Source: Pseudomonadota bacterium
GTDB lineage: Bacteria > Pseudomonadota > Gammaproteobacteria > Xanthomonadales > Rhodanobacteraceae
Assembly: GCA_023412995.1 (NCBI GenBank)
Contig: JAEZQS010000325.1
Location: 1-6,664, forward strand
Reading direction: 5' to 3'
DNA: 6,664 nt
Each line of letters begins with the position of its first letter. Position 1 is the stretch's first letter. Shown piece after piece: positions 1 through 6,640 of this stretch. A program made the position numbers and the translations under genes. The notes under the pieces were generated by a model. It had not been told where the DNA came from and did not search any database. It worked only from the letters and a program-made list of their open reading frames with translations.

Positions 1-1379
1 ACCTGCGCCTGGCGCGCGCGGTCGCGCGCGTCGAACGCCATGAGATCGGCGAACTCGGCCGAGACGGTGGCGCGGTGTTCCTGCAGCTGCGCGGCAAGCG
101 CGTCCCAGTCGCGGTAGCCGAGGCCGATGGCGAGGCGCTCGCGGACTTCGGGCGCGGCGGGGATCACGTGGGTCTGCTCGTCGCCCATCATCTGCAGGCG
201 GTTTTCCAGTCGGCGCAGGAAGCGGTAGGCCGCGCGCAGCTGGCGCGCGCGCCCGGACGGAATGAAGCCGAGCTGCTCGCATGCCGCCAGCGCCGGCAAC
301 AGGCCGCGCACGCGCAGCGCCGGCTCGCGGCCGCCGCGGATCAGCTGCACCAGCTGCACGATGAACTCGATCTCGCGGATGCCACCGGGGCCGAGCTTGA
401 GGTGGTCGGCAAGGTCGTTGCGCGCGACTTCCGCGTCGATCAGCGCCTTCATCTCGCGCAGGCCGGCAAAGGCGCCGTAATCGAGGTAACGCCGGAACAC
501 GAACGGGCGCAGGGTCTCCAGCAGGCGCCGGCCCGCGGCGAGGTCGCCTGCCACCGGCCGCGCCTTGATCCAGGCGTAGCGTTCCCAGTCGCGCCCCTCG
601 CGCTGGAAGTACTGTTCCATGGCGGTGAAGGACAGCGCGAGGCGGCCGGAATTGCCGAACGGACGCAGGCGCAGGTCGACGCGATAGACGTAGCCGTCGG
701 CATCGCGTTCGGCGAGCAGGCCCACCAGCGCCTGGCCGACGCGGGCGAACCAGGAGCCGGCGTCGATCGCGCGCACGGGCGAGCCGTCCATGCTGCGGCT
801 CTCGCCCTGCTCGGCGAAGGCGAACACGAGGTCGATGTCGGAGGAGAAGTTGAGCTCGCCGCCGCCGAGCTTGCCGAGCGCGAACACGACCAGCCGCTGC
901 ACCGCGCCGGTGGCGTCCAGCACCACGCCGTGGCGCGCCGCGACCTCGCGCTCGGCGCCGCGCAAGGCCGCGGCGAGGCAGGCTTCGGCGAGCACCGAGG
1001 CGCCGACCAGCGTGGTCTCGACGGTGTCGGCGCCGTTGACGTCGCGCCAGATCAGGCGCAGCGCCTCGCGCAGGCGGAAGTGGCGCAGCGCGGCGCGCAG
1101 TCCATCCTGGCTGCGCACCTCGGCGAGGTGGCCGGCGCGCGCGTCGGCATGGCGCGGATCGCTCATCAGCTGCAGCAGCTCCGGCCCCAGCAGGTGCGGA
1201 TCGCGCAGGAAGGCACTCCAGGCGAAGTCGCTCGCCAGCAGCACGCGGCGCAGGTGGTCGTCCACGCCGGCGTCGTCGTGGAACGGCACGCCGGCGCTGC
1301 GGCAGGCCGCTTCCAGCCGCGACAGGCGCTCGTCGAGGAATGCCGCGAGCGGTCGCGGCCAGGCGGCAGGTTCGAGCAT
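1..1379 (-). CDS. glnE: Glutamine synthetase adenylyltransferase/adenylyl-removase GlnE, N-terminal 459 residues (gene truncated by the window edge)
   Basis: GlnE controls cytoplasmic nitrogen assimilation by adding AMP to, and removing it from, glutamine synthetase in response to PII. The reverse strand is open from ATG at 1379 to the left edge, giving 459 codons of a protein usually about 950 residues long. The visible part matches the N-terminal adenylyl-removase half. It has the nucleotidyltransferase signature GKLGGGELNFSSDID at residues 169-183, with acidic residues D181 and D183, and the family motif GPGGIREIEF at 330-339. Further family-like stretches are RDWERYAWIKARPVAGD and LIRGGREPALRVRGLLP. 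The C-terminal adenylyltransferase half lies outside the window. I chose the ATG at 1379 because it opens directly into a plausible GlnE N-terminus. A second ATG at 1387 is out of frame. No Shine-Dalgarno sequence precedes the start. I saw no frameshift in the codons checked. The gene diverges from the LtaS-like gene. Confidence 0.96.
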   Translation of the reverse strand, partial: MLEPAAWPRPLAAFLDERLSRLEAACRSAGVPFHDDAGVDDHLRRVLLASDFAWSAFLRDPHLLGPELLQLMSDPRHADARAGHLAEVRSQDGLRAALRHFRLREALRLIWRDVNGADTVETTLVGASVLAEACLAAALRGAEREVAARHGVVLDATGAVQRLVVFALGKLGGGELNFSSDIDLVFAFAEQGESRSMDGSPVRAIDAGSWFARVGQALVGLLAERDADGYVYRVDLRLRPFGNSGRLALSFTAMEQYFQREGRDWERYAWIKARPVAGDLAAGRRLLETLRPFVFRRYLDYGAFAGLREMKALIDAEVARNDLADHLKLGPGGIREIEFIVQLVQLIRGGREPALRVRGLLPALAACEQLGFIPSGRARQLRAAYRFLRRLENRLQMMGDEQTHVIPAAPEVRERLAIGLGYRDWDALAAQLQEHRATVSAEFADLMAFDARDRARQAQ

Positions 1380-1394
1380 GCGGCCATTGTGGCA
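1379..1394 (-). promoter_or_regulatory. Possible extended -10 element immediately before the glnE start
   Basis: On the minus strand the bases before the glnE ATG read TGCCACAATGGCCGC. TG-C-CACAAT fits an extended -10 box, with four of six matches to TATAAT. It ends six bases before the ATG, so transcription could begin at or very near the A of the start codon. Together with the absent Shine-Dalgarno sequence this suggests a leaderless or very short-leader mRNA. There is no good -35 at the usual distance. A separate TTGACG at 1441-1446 (minus strand), next to an A/T-rich stretch, could be a -35, but no -10 lies about 17 bases downstream of it. The call is weak and rests on motif matching only. 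Confidence 0.2.
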
Positions 1395-1452
1395 GAGCGG
1401 CCCCGGGTGCGGTCGCTGGCGGAAGCGCACGGGCCCTCGGCGTCAAAAAATA

Positions 1453-1496
1453 TTGAACCACGTAGGACACGAAGGACACGAAGAAGGAGCAAAAGA
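1453..1496 (+). repeat. Intergenic repeat copy 1 (TTGAACCACG.. type) with a 9-base tandem
   Basis: The copy starts TTGAACCACG and contains two exact consecutive copies of the 9-mer GGACACGAA (1465-1473 and 1474-1482), followed by degenerate purine-rich sequence. It adjoins copy 2 head to tail: both begin TTGAA, are about 44 bases long and share the pattern CAC-nnAG-nACAC-nnnG. The ACCACGAAGGACACGAAG style is one I recall as a dispersed non-coding repeat in many high-GC bacterial genomes, where it is often mis-annotated as short proteins. That recollection could not be tested here. Confidence 0.6.
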
Positions 1497-1550
1497 TTGA
1501 AACACCGAGCACACAGAGAAGGCAGAAGGGCTTCAGAGCAGGCTCGTGAG

Positions 1551-1562
1551 GCCGCCGGCGGC
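1551..1562. repeat. 12-base perfect GC palindrome inside the inverted-repeat structure
   Basis: GCCGCCGGCGGC is its own reverse complement and lies near the middle of the 137-base structure. A run of six T occurs 17 bases downstream (1580-1585), which is too far for a standard intrinsic terminator. The palindrome may help the RNA or single strand of the element fold. Confidence 0.4.
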
Positions 1563-1600
1563 GGCCCGCGACTGGAAGGTTTTTTGGAGTTGAAATTGAC

Positions 1601-1641
1601 TCGCCTTGCTTTTCCTCGGTGTGCTCGGTGTGCTCGGTGTT
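1601..1641 (-). repeat. Intergenic repeat copy 3, inverted, with nearly three 9-base units
   Basis: On the plus strand TCGGTGTGC recurs at 1616-1624 and 1625-1633, with a partial third unit at 1634-1641. Read on the minus strand this is AACACCGAGCACACCGAGCA followed by a degrading tail toward 1601. It is the inverted counterpart of copy 2 (1497-1540), with one extra 9-base unit. The copy lies about 100 bases upstream of the LtaS-like start codon, so it is in or near that gene's promoter or leader. Confidence 0.6.
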
Positions 1642-1739
1642 GAAAGCTCTTGATCCATCGCTGCTGCTTTCTGCCCCGCCCCGGTCCCTGCTTTCTTAAC
1701 GCGCCGTTGCCGCCGCCATGGCATTGTCACGCGCCTGCC

Positions 1740-3575
1740 ATGACGACTGCCCCGAACCTCCCTGCCCCGCCGCCTGCGCGCCCGATCCTGCTGCGCGAAG
1801 GCGTGGCCCTGGCGCTGTGCGCGATCCTGGTGACGGTGCTGGTCGCGCGGCTGGATCCGGGGCTGTCGGTGGCGACCTACGGCGCCGATGGCGCGACGCT
1901 GGCGCTGGTGCTGCTCAATGCCGTGCCGGCGCTGGCGGCGTTTGCGCTGCTGCTGGCGATCACGCGCCGGCTGGTGCTGTCGGTGTGGCTGGTGCTGCTG
2001 CTGGTCGCGGCGCTGTATGCCGCCAATGCGGCCAAGCTCGGCATGCTGGAGACACCGCTGCTGCCGGCCGACCTGCGGCTGCTGGCCGATCCGGGTCCGG
2101 CAGTGGAACTGCTGTCGAAGTACCTGCACGTGGATACGCTGCGGGCACTGCTGATCGGCGCCGGCGTGCTGCTGACCATCGCGCTCTTTCGCGAACGGCG
2201 GCTGCGCCTGCTTGCCGGCTGGCGCGCGCCGGCATTGGGCGCTGCCGCGCTGCTGCTCGGCGGCAGCCTGGTGGCGGGCGCCTCGCCCTGGCGGCGCGTG
2301 TACGAGCCGGCGCAGGCCTCGTTCCATCCCTGGCAGCTGGCCGAGAGCACGTCGAACACCGGCCTCATCGGCAGCCTGCTGCTGTACCACTGGGAGATCG
2401 GCGGCGGCGAGGTGCCGAGCGCCGACCATGCCGCGGCACTGGCGCTGCTGGAGGCGCACGGGCCGGCCTTGCGCGAGGGCATCGCCGCCGGCGGGGCCGA
2501 TGCTGAGCGGCCCGACATCGTGGTGGTGCAAAGCGAATCGCTGTTCGACCCCGCGCTGCTGCGCGAGGTACCCGAAGGGCGCTGGCTTCCGAACTACCAC
2601 CGCCTCACCGCGCGCGGCACCAGCGGCGAGCTGACCGTGCCGACCTTTGTCGGCGGCACCATCCGCACGGAGTTCGAAGTGCTCACCGGCGCGCCGCTGG
2701 CGAGCCTCGGCGGCATCCAGTATCCGTGGCTGGAGCTTGGCCTGTCCAAGTATCCGGGCATCACCCGCGTGCTCGATGCGCACGGCTACGAGACCATCGC
2801 GGTGCACCCCAACGCGGCCGCGTTCTGGAACCGCGCGCGCGCCTTCCCCGCGCTCGGGTTCGAGCGCTTCATCGATGGCGCGGCGTTCGATCCCAAACGC
2901 ATCGTCGGCCTCTTCACCGCCGACGCCGCGATGACCGACCGCGTGCTGGAGGAACTGGGCGAGGACGGCCCGCCGCGCTTCATCTTCGCCATCAGCATGG
3001 AGAACCACGGCCCGTTCGACTGGCGCCCCAACCTGGACGCCGGGCGCCTGGCCGCACTGCCGATGCCGCCGGGACTCGATGCCGGCGGGCGCCTGTGGTT
3101 CGGCAACTACCTCTACCTGCTGGACGATGCGGACGCCGAGCTCGGCCGCCTCGCCAAGGCGCTTGCCGCGCGCAAGCGCCACACGCTGCTGCTGTTCTAC
3201 GGCGACCACCTGCCAGGCCTCGGGCCGGTGTACGTGCAGCTCGGCTTCGATGACGGGCGTCCCGCCGACGTGCAGCCGGTGCCGTGGCTGCTGCTGGACA
3301 ACCGCGATGCCAGGGCGCACGTGCGCAACGCGCACAGCTGGATGCTGCCGGCCCTGCTGCTGGAAGCGGCCGGCATCCACGACGATGCCTGGTTCCAGCT
3401 GCTGGCGACGCTGGCGCGCGATCCCGCATTCGACCCCGACGACCTCACGGTTCGCGAGGGCCTGTTCGCGCTGGCCCGGCTGCAGTTGCGCGGCGAGCTG
3501 GACCCGCTGGTGGCACAGGTGCTCGGCGCGCCGCCGACGCTGGCGCAGGCGCCGGCGGCAGACGCGCCGCACTAG
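1740..3575 (+). CDS. LtaS/OpgB-family phosphoglycerol transferase-like membrane sulfatase-fold protein
   Basis: This 611-residue protein has five predicted membrane spans (about residues 20-36, 52-75, 78-95, 134-150 and 163-180), then an extracytoplasmic domain of the alkaline phosphatase/sulfatase superfamily. Family members move phosphoglycerol from phosphatidylglycerol to lipoteichoic acid (LtaS) or to periplasmic glucans (OpgB). The LtaS-type residues are recognisable: metal-binding E266 in VVQSESLFD, nucleophile T307 in GGTIRTEFEVLTG, FWNR with W363 and R365, H423 in SMENHGPFD, and D489-H490 in FYGDHLPG. It therefore looks catalytically competent. In a Gram-negative host the acceptor is more likely a glucan or other periplasmic polymer than lipoteichoic acid; this is inference. 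The frame is open upstream to a TTG at 1650, but ATG 1740 is preferred because those 30 extra residues are Cys/Pro/His-rich and unlike a membrane protein N-terminus. No clear Shine-Dalgarno sequence precedes it. Confidence 0.88.
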   Translation: MTTAPNLPAPPPARPILLREGVALALCAILVTVLVARLDPGLSVATYGADGATLALVLLNAVPALAAFALLLAITRRLVLSVWLVLLLVAALYAANAAKLGMLETPLLPADLRLLADPGPAVELLSKYLHVDTLRALLIGAGVLLTIALFRERRLRLLAGWRAPALGAAALLLGGSLVAGASPWRRVYEPAQASFHPWQLAESTSNTGLIGSLLLYHWEIGGGEVPSADHAAALALLEAHGPALREGIAAGGADAERPDIVVVQSESLFDPALLREVPEGRWLPNYHRLTARGTSGELTVPTFVGGTIRTEFEVLTGAPLASLGGIQYPWLELGLSKYPGITRVLDAHGYETIAVHPNAAAFWNRARAFPALGFERFIDGAAFDPKRIVGLFTADAAMTDRVLEELGEDGPPRFIFAISMENHGPFDWRPNLDAGRLAALPMPPGLDAGGRLWFGNYLYLLDDADAELGRLAKALAARKRHTLLLFYGDHLPGLGPVYVQLGFDDGRPADVQPVPWLLLDNRDARAHVRNAHSWMLPALLLEAAGIHDDAWFQLLATLARDPAFDPDDLTVREGLFALARLQLRGELDPLVAQVLGAPPTLAQAPAADAPH

Positions 3576-3765
3576 GCGCGGCGGGCACATCGCACAGACG
3601 GCGTTTGCGTCCCCCGCCGGGCACCGGCCGTCCGGCTTCCGGAAGCCCGCGCGGCATCCACCTGCCGCGCTTTCCCAGGCCCCGCTGGCGGACGCCCGGC
3701 CCGCGTGACACAGTGGCGCGCGTTCCGGCGTTGTTGCAACGAGGGTTACGACGGGGACGGCGGCA
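3576..3765. other. Gap between the LtaS-like gene and the kinase gene, with small inverted repeats
   Basis: This 190-base GC-rich stretch has no supported gene. It contains a perfect 14-base palindrome, GGCTTCCGGAAGCC at 3634-3647, and a small hairpin CGTTG-TTG-CAACG at 3729-3741, about 25 bases before the kinase start. Neither has a downstream T-run, so neither is a convincing intrinsic terminator. I found no confident sigma-70 promoter. The gap is long enough to hold an independent promoter for the kinase gene. Confidence 0.5.
3634..3647. repeat. Perfect 14-base palindrome between the LtaS-like and kinase genes
   Basis: GGCTTCC-GGAAGCC is an exact palindrome 58 bases after the LtaS-like stop. 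It could be a dimeric regulator's binding site or a weak 3' hairpin. It has no U-tract, and in such GC-rich DNA it may be chance. Confidence 0.35.
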
Positions 3766-6582
3766 ATGGGAGCAACCAGGCGATCCACGCGCGACCTGTT
3801 CGAGGCGGCGCTCGACGTGCCGGTGGCGCGGCGTACGGAATGGCTGGAGACGCACTGCAGCGATCCGGCGCAGCGGGCGGAAATCGAACGGCTGCTGGCG
3901 GCGGACGTCACTGGCGAGGCGAACGAGGCGCTCATCGATGGCTCGCTCGACGAGCTGTTCGAGCGGGTGGTAACCGAGCATCCGCTGCCCGGGCCCGGCA
4001 CGCAGGTTGGGTCTTGGCGGCTGCTCGAACCGCTCGGCGAGGGCGGTTCGTCGGTGGTCTTCCGCGCCGCGCGCGAGCAGCACGGCGTGGAGCAGGTCGT
4101 CGCCCTCAAGCTGCTGCGCCATGGCCTGCTCACCGCGGACGAGCGGCGCCGCTTCCGCGACGAGCGCCGCGCGCTGGCGCAGCTGAGCCACCCCGGCATC
4201 GCGCGCCTGGTGGAAGGCGGTCTGACCGACGCCGGCATGCCTTACATCGCGATCGAGCTGGTCGAGGGCGAACCGGTCACCGACTACGTGCGCAAGCGCC
4301 GACTCGGCCTGCGCGCGCGGCTGCTGCTGTTCCTGTCGGTCTGCCGCGCAGTCGAGGCGGCGCACCGTGCCCTGATCGTGCACCGCGACCTCAAGCCCTC
4401 CAACGTGCTGGTCACGCGCGAGGGCGAGGCGCGGCTGCTGGATTTCGGCATCGCCAAGCTGCTGGATGCCACCGGCGAGGACGCCACCCACACCCAGCGC
4501 GTGGCGATGACGCCCGCGTATGCCGCGCCGGAGCAGTTCCGCCACGGGCCGATCACCACCGCCACCGACGTGTATGCGCTCGGCGTGCTGCTGGATGAAC
4601 TGGTCACCGGCGAACGGCGCGCGCAAGGCGATGCGCGCACGCCGTCGGCACGCATCAGCGCCGAGGCGCCGGAAGGCAGCCTGCCCGGGCCACCGAAGGC
4701 GACGCGGCGGCAGCTGCGCGGGGACCTCGACAACATCGTCCTCAAGGCGACGGCGGAAGAACCCGGGCGCCGCTACGCATCGGCCGGCGCACTGGCGGAA
4801 GACATCGAGCGCCACCTCGCGGCGCAGCCGGTCGGTGCGCACCCGCCGTCAGCCTGGTACCGCACGCGCAAGTTCGTCGCGCGCCATCGCGGCGGCGTGG
4901 TGACCACCGCCGCGCTGGTGCTGGCGGTATTCGCCGCGCTCGGCATCGCGCTGTGGCAGGCGAACGTCGCGCGCGCGCAGGCACGCCAGGCACGCGACCA
5001 GGCGCAACGCGCCGCCGCCGTCCGCGACATGCTGGTGGACCTGTTCGATGCGCCCATCCCGACCGGGCCGCGCAATGCCCTGCCCGACACCGCCGAGCTG
5101 CTGGCGCGCGGCACGCGCCATGCGCTGGAGGACCTCGGGGCGACCCCCGCGGTGCAGAGCGAACTGCTGGTCGCGCTCGGCCGCGTGTACGACCACCTGG
5201 CCGATGCCGAACAGGGCGAGCGCGTGCTCGATGCCGCCCTCGTCGCCGCGCGCAAGGTGCAGCCGCCGGATCCGGTGCTGCTCGGCGCGGCGCTCAGCGA
5301 ACGCGGCGAGCTGGACGTGTCGCGCAGCCGCTACCCCGAGGCGCTGGAGCGCCTGGGCCAGGCCGTGGCACTGCAGGAGGCCGCGGTGCCGGGCAGCCTC
5401 GCGCTGGCACTGACGCTCGACCGCCGTGCGCTGGCCGAGAGCCAGACCGGCGCGCACGATGCCGCGCTCGCCGACTACCGCGCGGCGCTGGCGATCCGCG
5501 AGCGGCTGCTTCCCGCGGGCGATCCCGAACGCATCAACAGCATCGCCGCGATCGGCAACGCGTTGTCGCGGGCCGGAAGGCAGCGCGAAGCGCTGCCGCT
5601 GCAGCAGCAGGCCATCGAGGCGGCGCGGGCGACCTTCGGCGAGCAGCACGTCAAGACGGCGCATTACATGAAGAACGCCGCGACCACCCTGCTCGCGCTG
5701 CGCCGTTATGCCGAAGCGGCGGACCTGGCCGGCCGTGCGGTGGCCATCGAGCGCACGCTGTACCCGCCGGGGAGCCCGGATGTCGTCAACGGCCTCAACA
5801 ACCTTGGCACCATCGACCTCGTGCTGGGGCGGCTGCACGCGGCGCGGGAGGCGCTGTCCGAAGCACGCGCGACCCTGCATGCGGCAGGCCTCGACCAGTC
5901 GATGGGGCAGACCTTCGTCCTCGGCAATCTCGCCCGTGTGGAGGATCTCCTCGGCGATCGCGCGCAGGCGCTGGCCCTGGTCGGGGAGGCGGAAGCCACG
6001 TCCCGCGCGGTGTTCGGCGCCAGCCACGCGCGCACGGTGTCGCTGGACGTGCAGCGCCTGCAGCTGCAGCTGCAGGCGGGCGCCGGTGGTGCCGCTGCGC
6101 AAGCCATGGTGCAGCCGCTGCAGGCGGTGCTGGCCCATCCCGATGCGCTGGGCTCGTTCCGTCCCCGTACCGAAGGCGAGGCGCGCCTCGCGCTCGGCCT
6201 CGCCCTCGCTTCCGCAGGCGACGGTGCCGGGGCCGAACGCGCCCTGCGAGCCGCGGTGGCGGCGCTGCCGCATGATCCGGTGGATCCCCTCCTGCTGCCG
6301 GCAGTGCCGGTGCTCGCCCGCTGGGAAGCCACCCATGGCGACGCCGCAGGCGCGCAATCCCTGCTGTCGACGTGGATCGACCGCGCATCGCGCGACCTTC
6401 CCCCATCACATTGCGCGCTCGGCGAACTGCGCCTCGCGCTGGCCGAACTGCAGCACCGCGGCGATCCCGCCGCCGCCACCCGCCACGCCGCCGCCGCCCG
6501 CGCCGCATTCGCCGAGCTGCCGCCGGAACATCCATGGATGCGTCGCCTCGCGGCCGTGGAGGCTGCGCACGTCGCGCGCTAG
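3766..6582 (+). CDS. Membrane-anchored Ser/Thr protein kinase with C-terminal TPR repeats
   Basis: This 938-residue protein should phosphorylate Ser/Thr on protein substrates, which cannot be named from sequence. Residues 1-85 are a helical region (RDLFEAALDVPVARRTEWLE) of a type common in TPR kinases encoded near ECF sigma factors. The kinase domain spans about 84-350: ATP loop GEGGSSVV at 91-98 (third Gly is Ser96), catalytic Lys115, probable helix-C Glu133, HRDLKPSN at 206-213, DFG at 226-228, AAPE at 253-256 and a late conserved Arg335. All catalytic residues are present. A single membrane span lies at 376-397 after a basic stretch (YRTRKFVARHR), so the kinase is probably cytoplasmic and the C-terminus periplasmic. 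Residues from about 460 carry kinesin-light-chain-like TPRs of roughly 42 residues (for example around 590, 630 and 675), likely for protein binding; the last 170 or so are Ala-rich. The start ATG follows a weak GGGGA. No sigma factor gene is visible beside it. Confidence 0.93.
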   Translation: MGATRRSTRDLFEAALDVPVARRTEWLETHCSDPAQRAEIERLLAADVTGEANEALIDGSLDELFERVVTEHPLPGPGTQVGSWRLLEPLGEGGSSVVFRAAREQHGVEQVVALKLLRHGLLTADERRRFRDERRALAQLSHPGIARLVEGGLTDAGMPYIAIELVEGEPVTDYVRKRRLGLRARLLLFLSVCRAVEAAHRALIVHRDLKPSNVLVTREGEARLLDFGIAKLLDATGEDATHTQRVAMTPAYAAPEQFRHGPITTATDVYALGVLLDELVTGERRAQGDARTPSARISAEAPEGSLPGPPKATRRQLRGDLDNIVLKATAEEPGRRYASAGALAEDIERHLAAQPVGAHPPSAWYRTRKFVARHRGGVVTTAALVLAVFAALGIALWQANVARAQARQARDQAQRAAAVRDMLVDLFDAPIPTGPRNALPDTAELLARGTRHALEDLGATPAVQSELLVALGRVYDHLADAEQGERVLDAALVAARKVQPPDPVLLGAALSERGELDVSRSRYPEALERLGQAVALQEAAVPGSLALALTLDRRALAESQTGAHDAALADYRAALAIRERLLPAGDPERINSIAAIGNALSRAGRQREALPLQQQAIEAARATFGEQHVKTAHYMKNAATTLLALRRYAEAADLAGRAVAIERTLYPPGSPDVVNGLNNLGTIDLVLGRLHAAREALSEARATLHAAGLDQSMGQTFVLGNLARVEDLLGDRAQALALVGEAEATSRAVFGASHARTVSLDVQRLQLQLQAGAGGAAAQAMVQPLQAVLAHPDALGSFRPRTEGEARLALGLALASAGDGAGAERALRAAVAALPHDPVDPLLLPAVPVLARWEATHGDAAGAQSLLSTWIDRASRDLPPSHCALGELRLALAELQHRGDPAAATRHAAAARAAFAELPPEHPWMRRLAAVEAAHVAR

Positions 6583-6593
6583 GCCGCTTCTGT

Positions 6594-6614
6594 CGTGGTG
6601 GCGTTCGCACCACG
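6594..6614 (+). terminator. Hairpin just after the kinase stop; weak terminator candidate
   Basis: A 7-base perfect stem, CGTGGTG (6594-6600) with CACCACG (6608-6614), encloses a 7-base loop and starts 12 bases after the kinase stop codon. The position suits a 3' end, but no T-run follows, so intrinsic termination is doubtful. It may instead protect the transcript end or belong to the adjoining repeat cluster. Confidence 0.3.
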
Positions 6615-6621
6615 GGTCCGT

Positions 6622-6631
6622 CGCACGTGCG
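6622..6631. repeat. 10-base perfect palindrome downstream of the kinase gene
   Basis: CGCACGTGCG is an exact palindrome between the post-stop hairpin and the REP-like element. It may be part of one compound intergenic repeat spanning roughly 6591-6664. Alone it is short enough to be chance. Confidence 0.3.
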
Positions 6632-6640
6632 GTCCCGCGG

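Larger units (their letters stand above)
1497..1645. mobile_element. MITE-like inverted-repeat structure of 137 bases (1503-1639) with flanking TTGAAA
   Basis: Perfect 12-base terminal inverted repeats, CACCGAGCACAC at 1503-1514 and GTGTGCTCGGTG at 1628-1639, bound a 137-base segment. The match extends to 14 bases (1501-1514 with 1628-1641). Inside the perfect part the arms stay similar for about 15-20 more bases if one 9-base unit is gapped. The hexamer TTGAAA stands directly outside both ends (1497-1502 and 1640-1645), like a target-site duplication. Against this, TTGAAA also occurs inside at 1590-1595, and TTGAA also opens repeat copy 1, so the flanking match may be part of the repeat unit. 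No transposase is encoded. The structure could be a small non-autonomous element or two oppositely oriented copies of a dispersed repeat. Confidence 0.4.
1380..1739. other. Divergent intergenic region between glnE and the LtaS-like gene, mostly repeat sequence
   Basis: This 360-base stretch carries no gene that I can support. Positions 1380-1440 are GC-rich glnE upstream sequence. Positions 1443-1457 are markedly A/T-rich, which is unusual for this window. Positions 1453-1645 contain related 9-base-periodic repeats in both orientations, and 1646-1739 lead into the LtaS-like gene. Frames that stay open across the repeats give low-complexity peptides such as HVGHEGHEEG or RRTRRTRRR. Such peptides come from 9-base periodicity and are not evidence of coding. 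Confidence 0.7.

Noticed and set aside
1580..1585. T-run after the 1551-1562 palindrome as an intrinsic terminator
   Set aside because: Seventeen bases separate the stem and the T-run, and no gene ends nearby on the plus strand.
1453..1641. CRISPR array
   Set aside because: Units are 9 bases with no spacers, and copies differ in orientation; no repeat-spacer regularity.
75..1643. 522-codon plus-strand open frame antisense to glnE
   Set aside because: It is the mirror of the glnE codons and has Ala/Gln/Arg/Glu-rich composition without recognisable domains; its tail is the 9-base repeat (RRTRRTRRR, CARCARC).
1650..1739. Upstream TTG start adding 30 residues to the LtaS-like protein
   Set aside because: The extension is Cys/Pro/His-rich, lies just beyond the repeats and has no ribosome binding site; ATG 1740 gives a conventional short N-terminus before the first membrane span.
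1533..4238. 901-codon minus-strand open frame
   Set aside because: It runs antisense through the LtaS-like gene and into the kinase gene, is low-complexity Gln/Arg/Ser-rich, and has no family resemblance. Long antisense frames are expected at this GC content.
3705..4598. 297-codon plus-strand frame overlapping the kinase start
   Set aside because: Out-of-frame Arg/Gly/Ala-rich translation of the kinase gene; the kinase frame has all catalytic motifs.
3445..4842. 465-codon minus-strand open frame
   Set aside because: Antisense to the kinase domain and the LtaS-like 3' end, with compositionally biased sequence and no motif.
4849..6357. 502-codon minus-strand open frame
   Set aside because: Antisense shadow of the TPR region; repeated His/Arg/Gln/Ala pattern mirrors Ala/Leu/Arg codons of the real gene.
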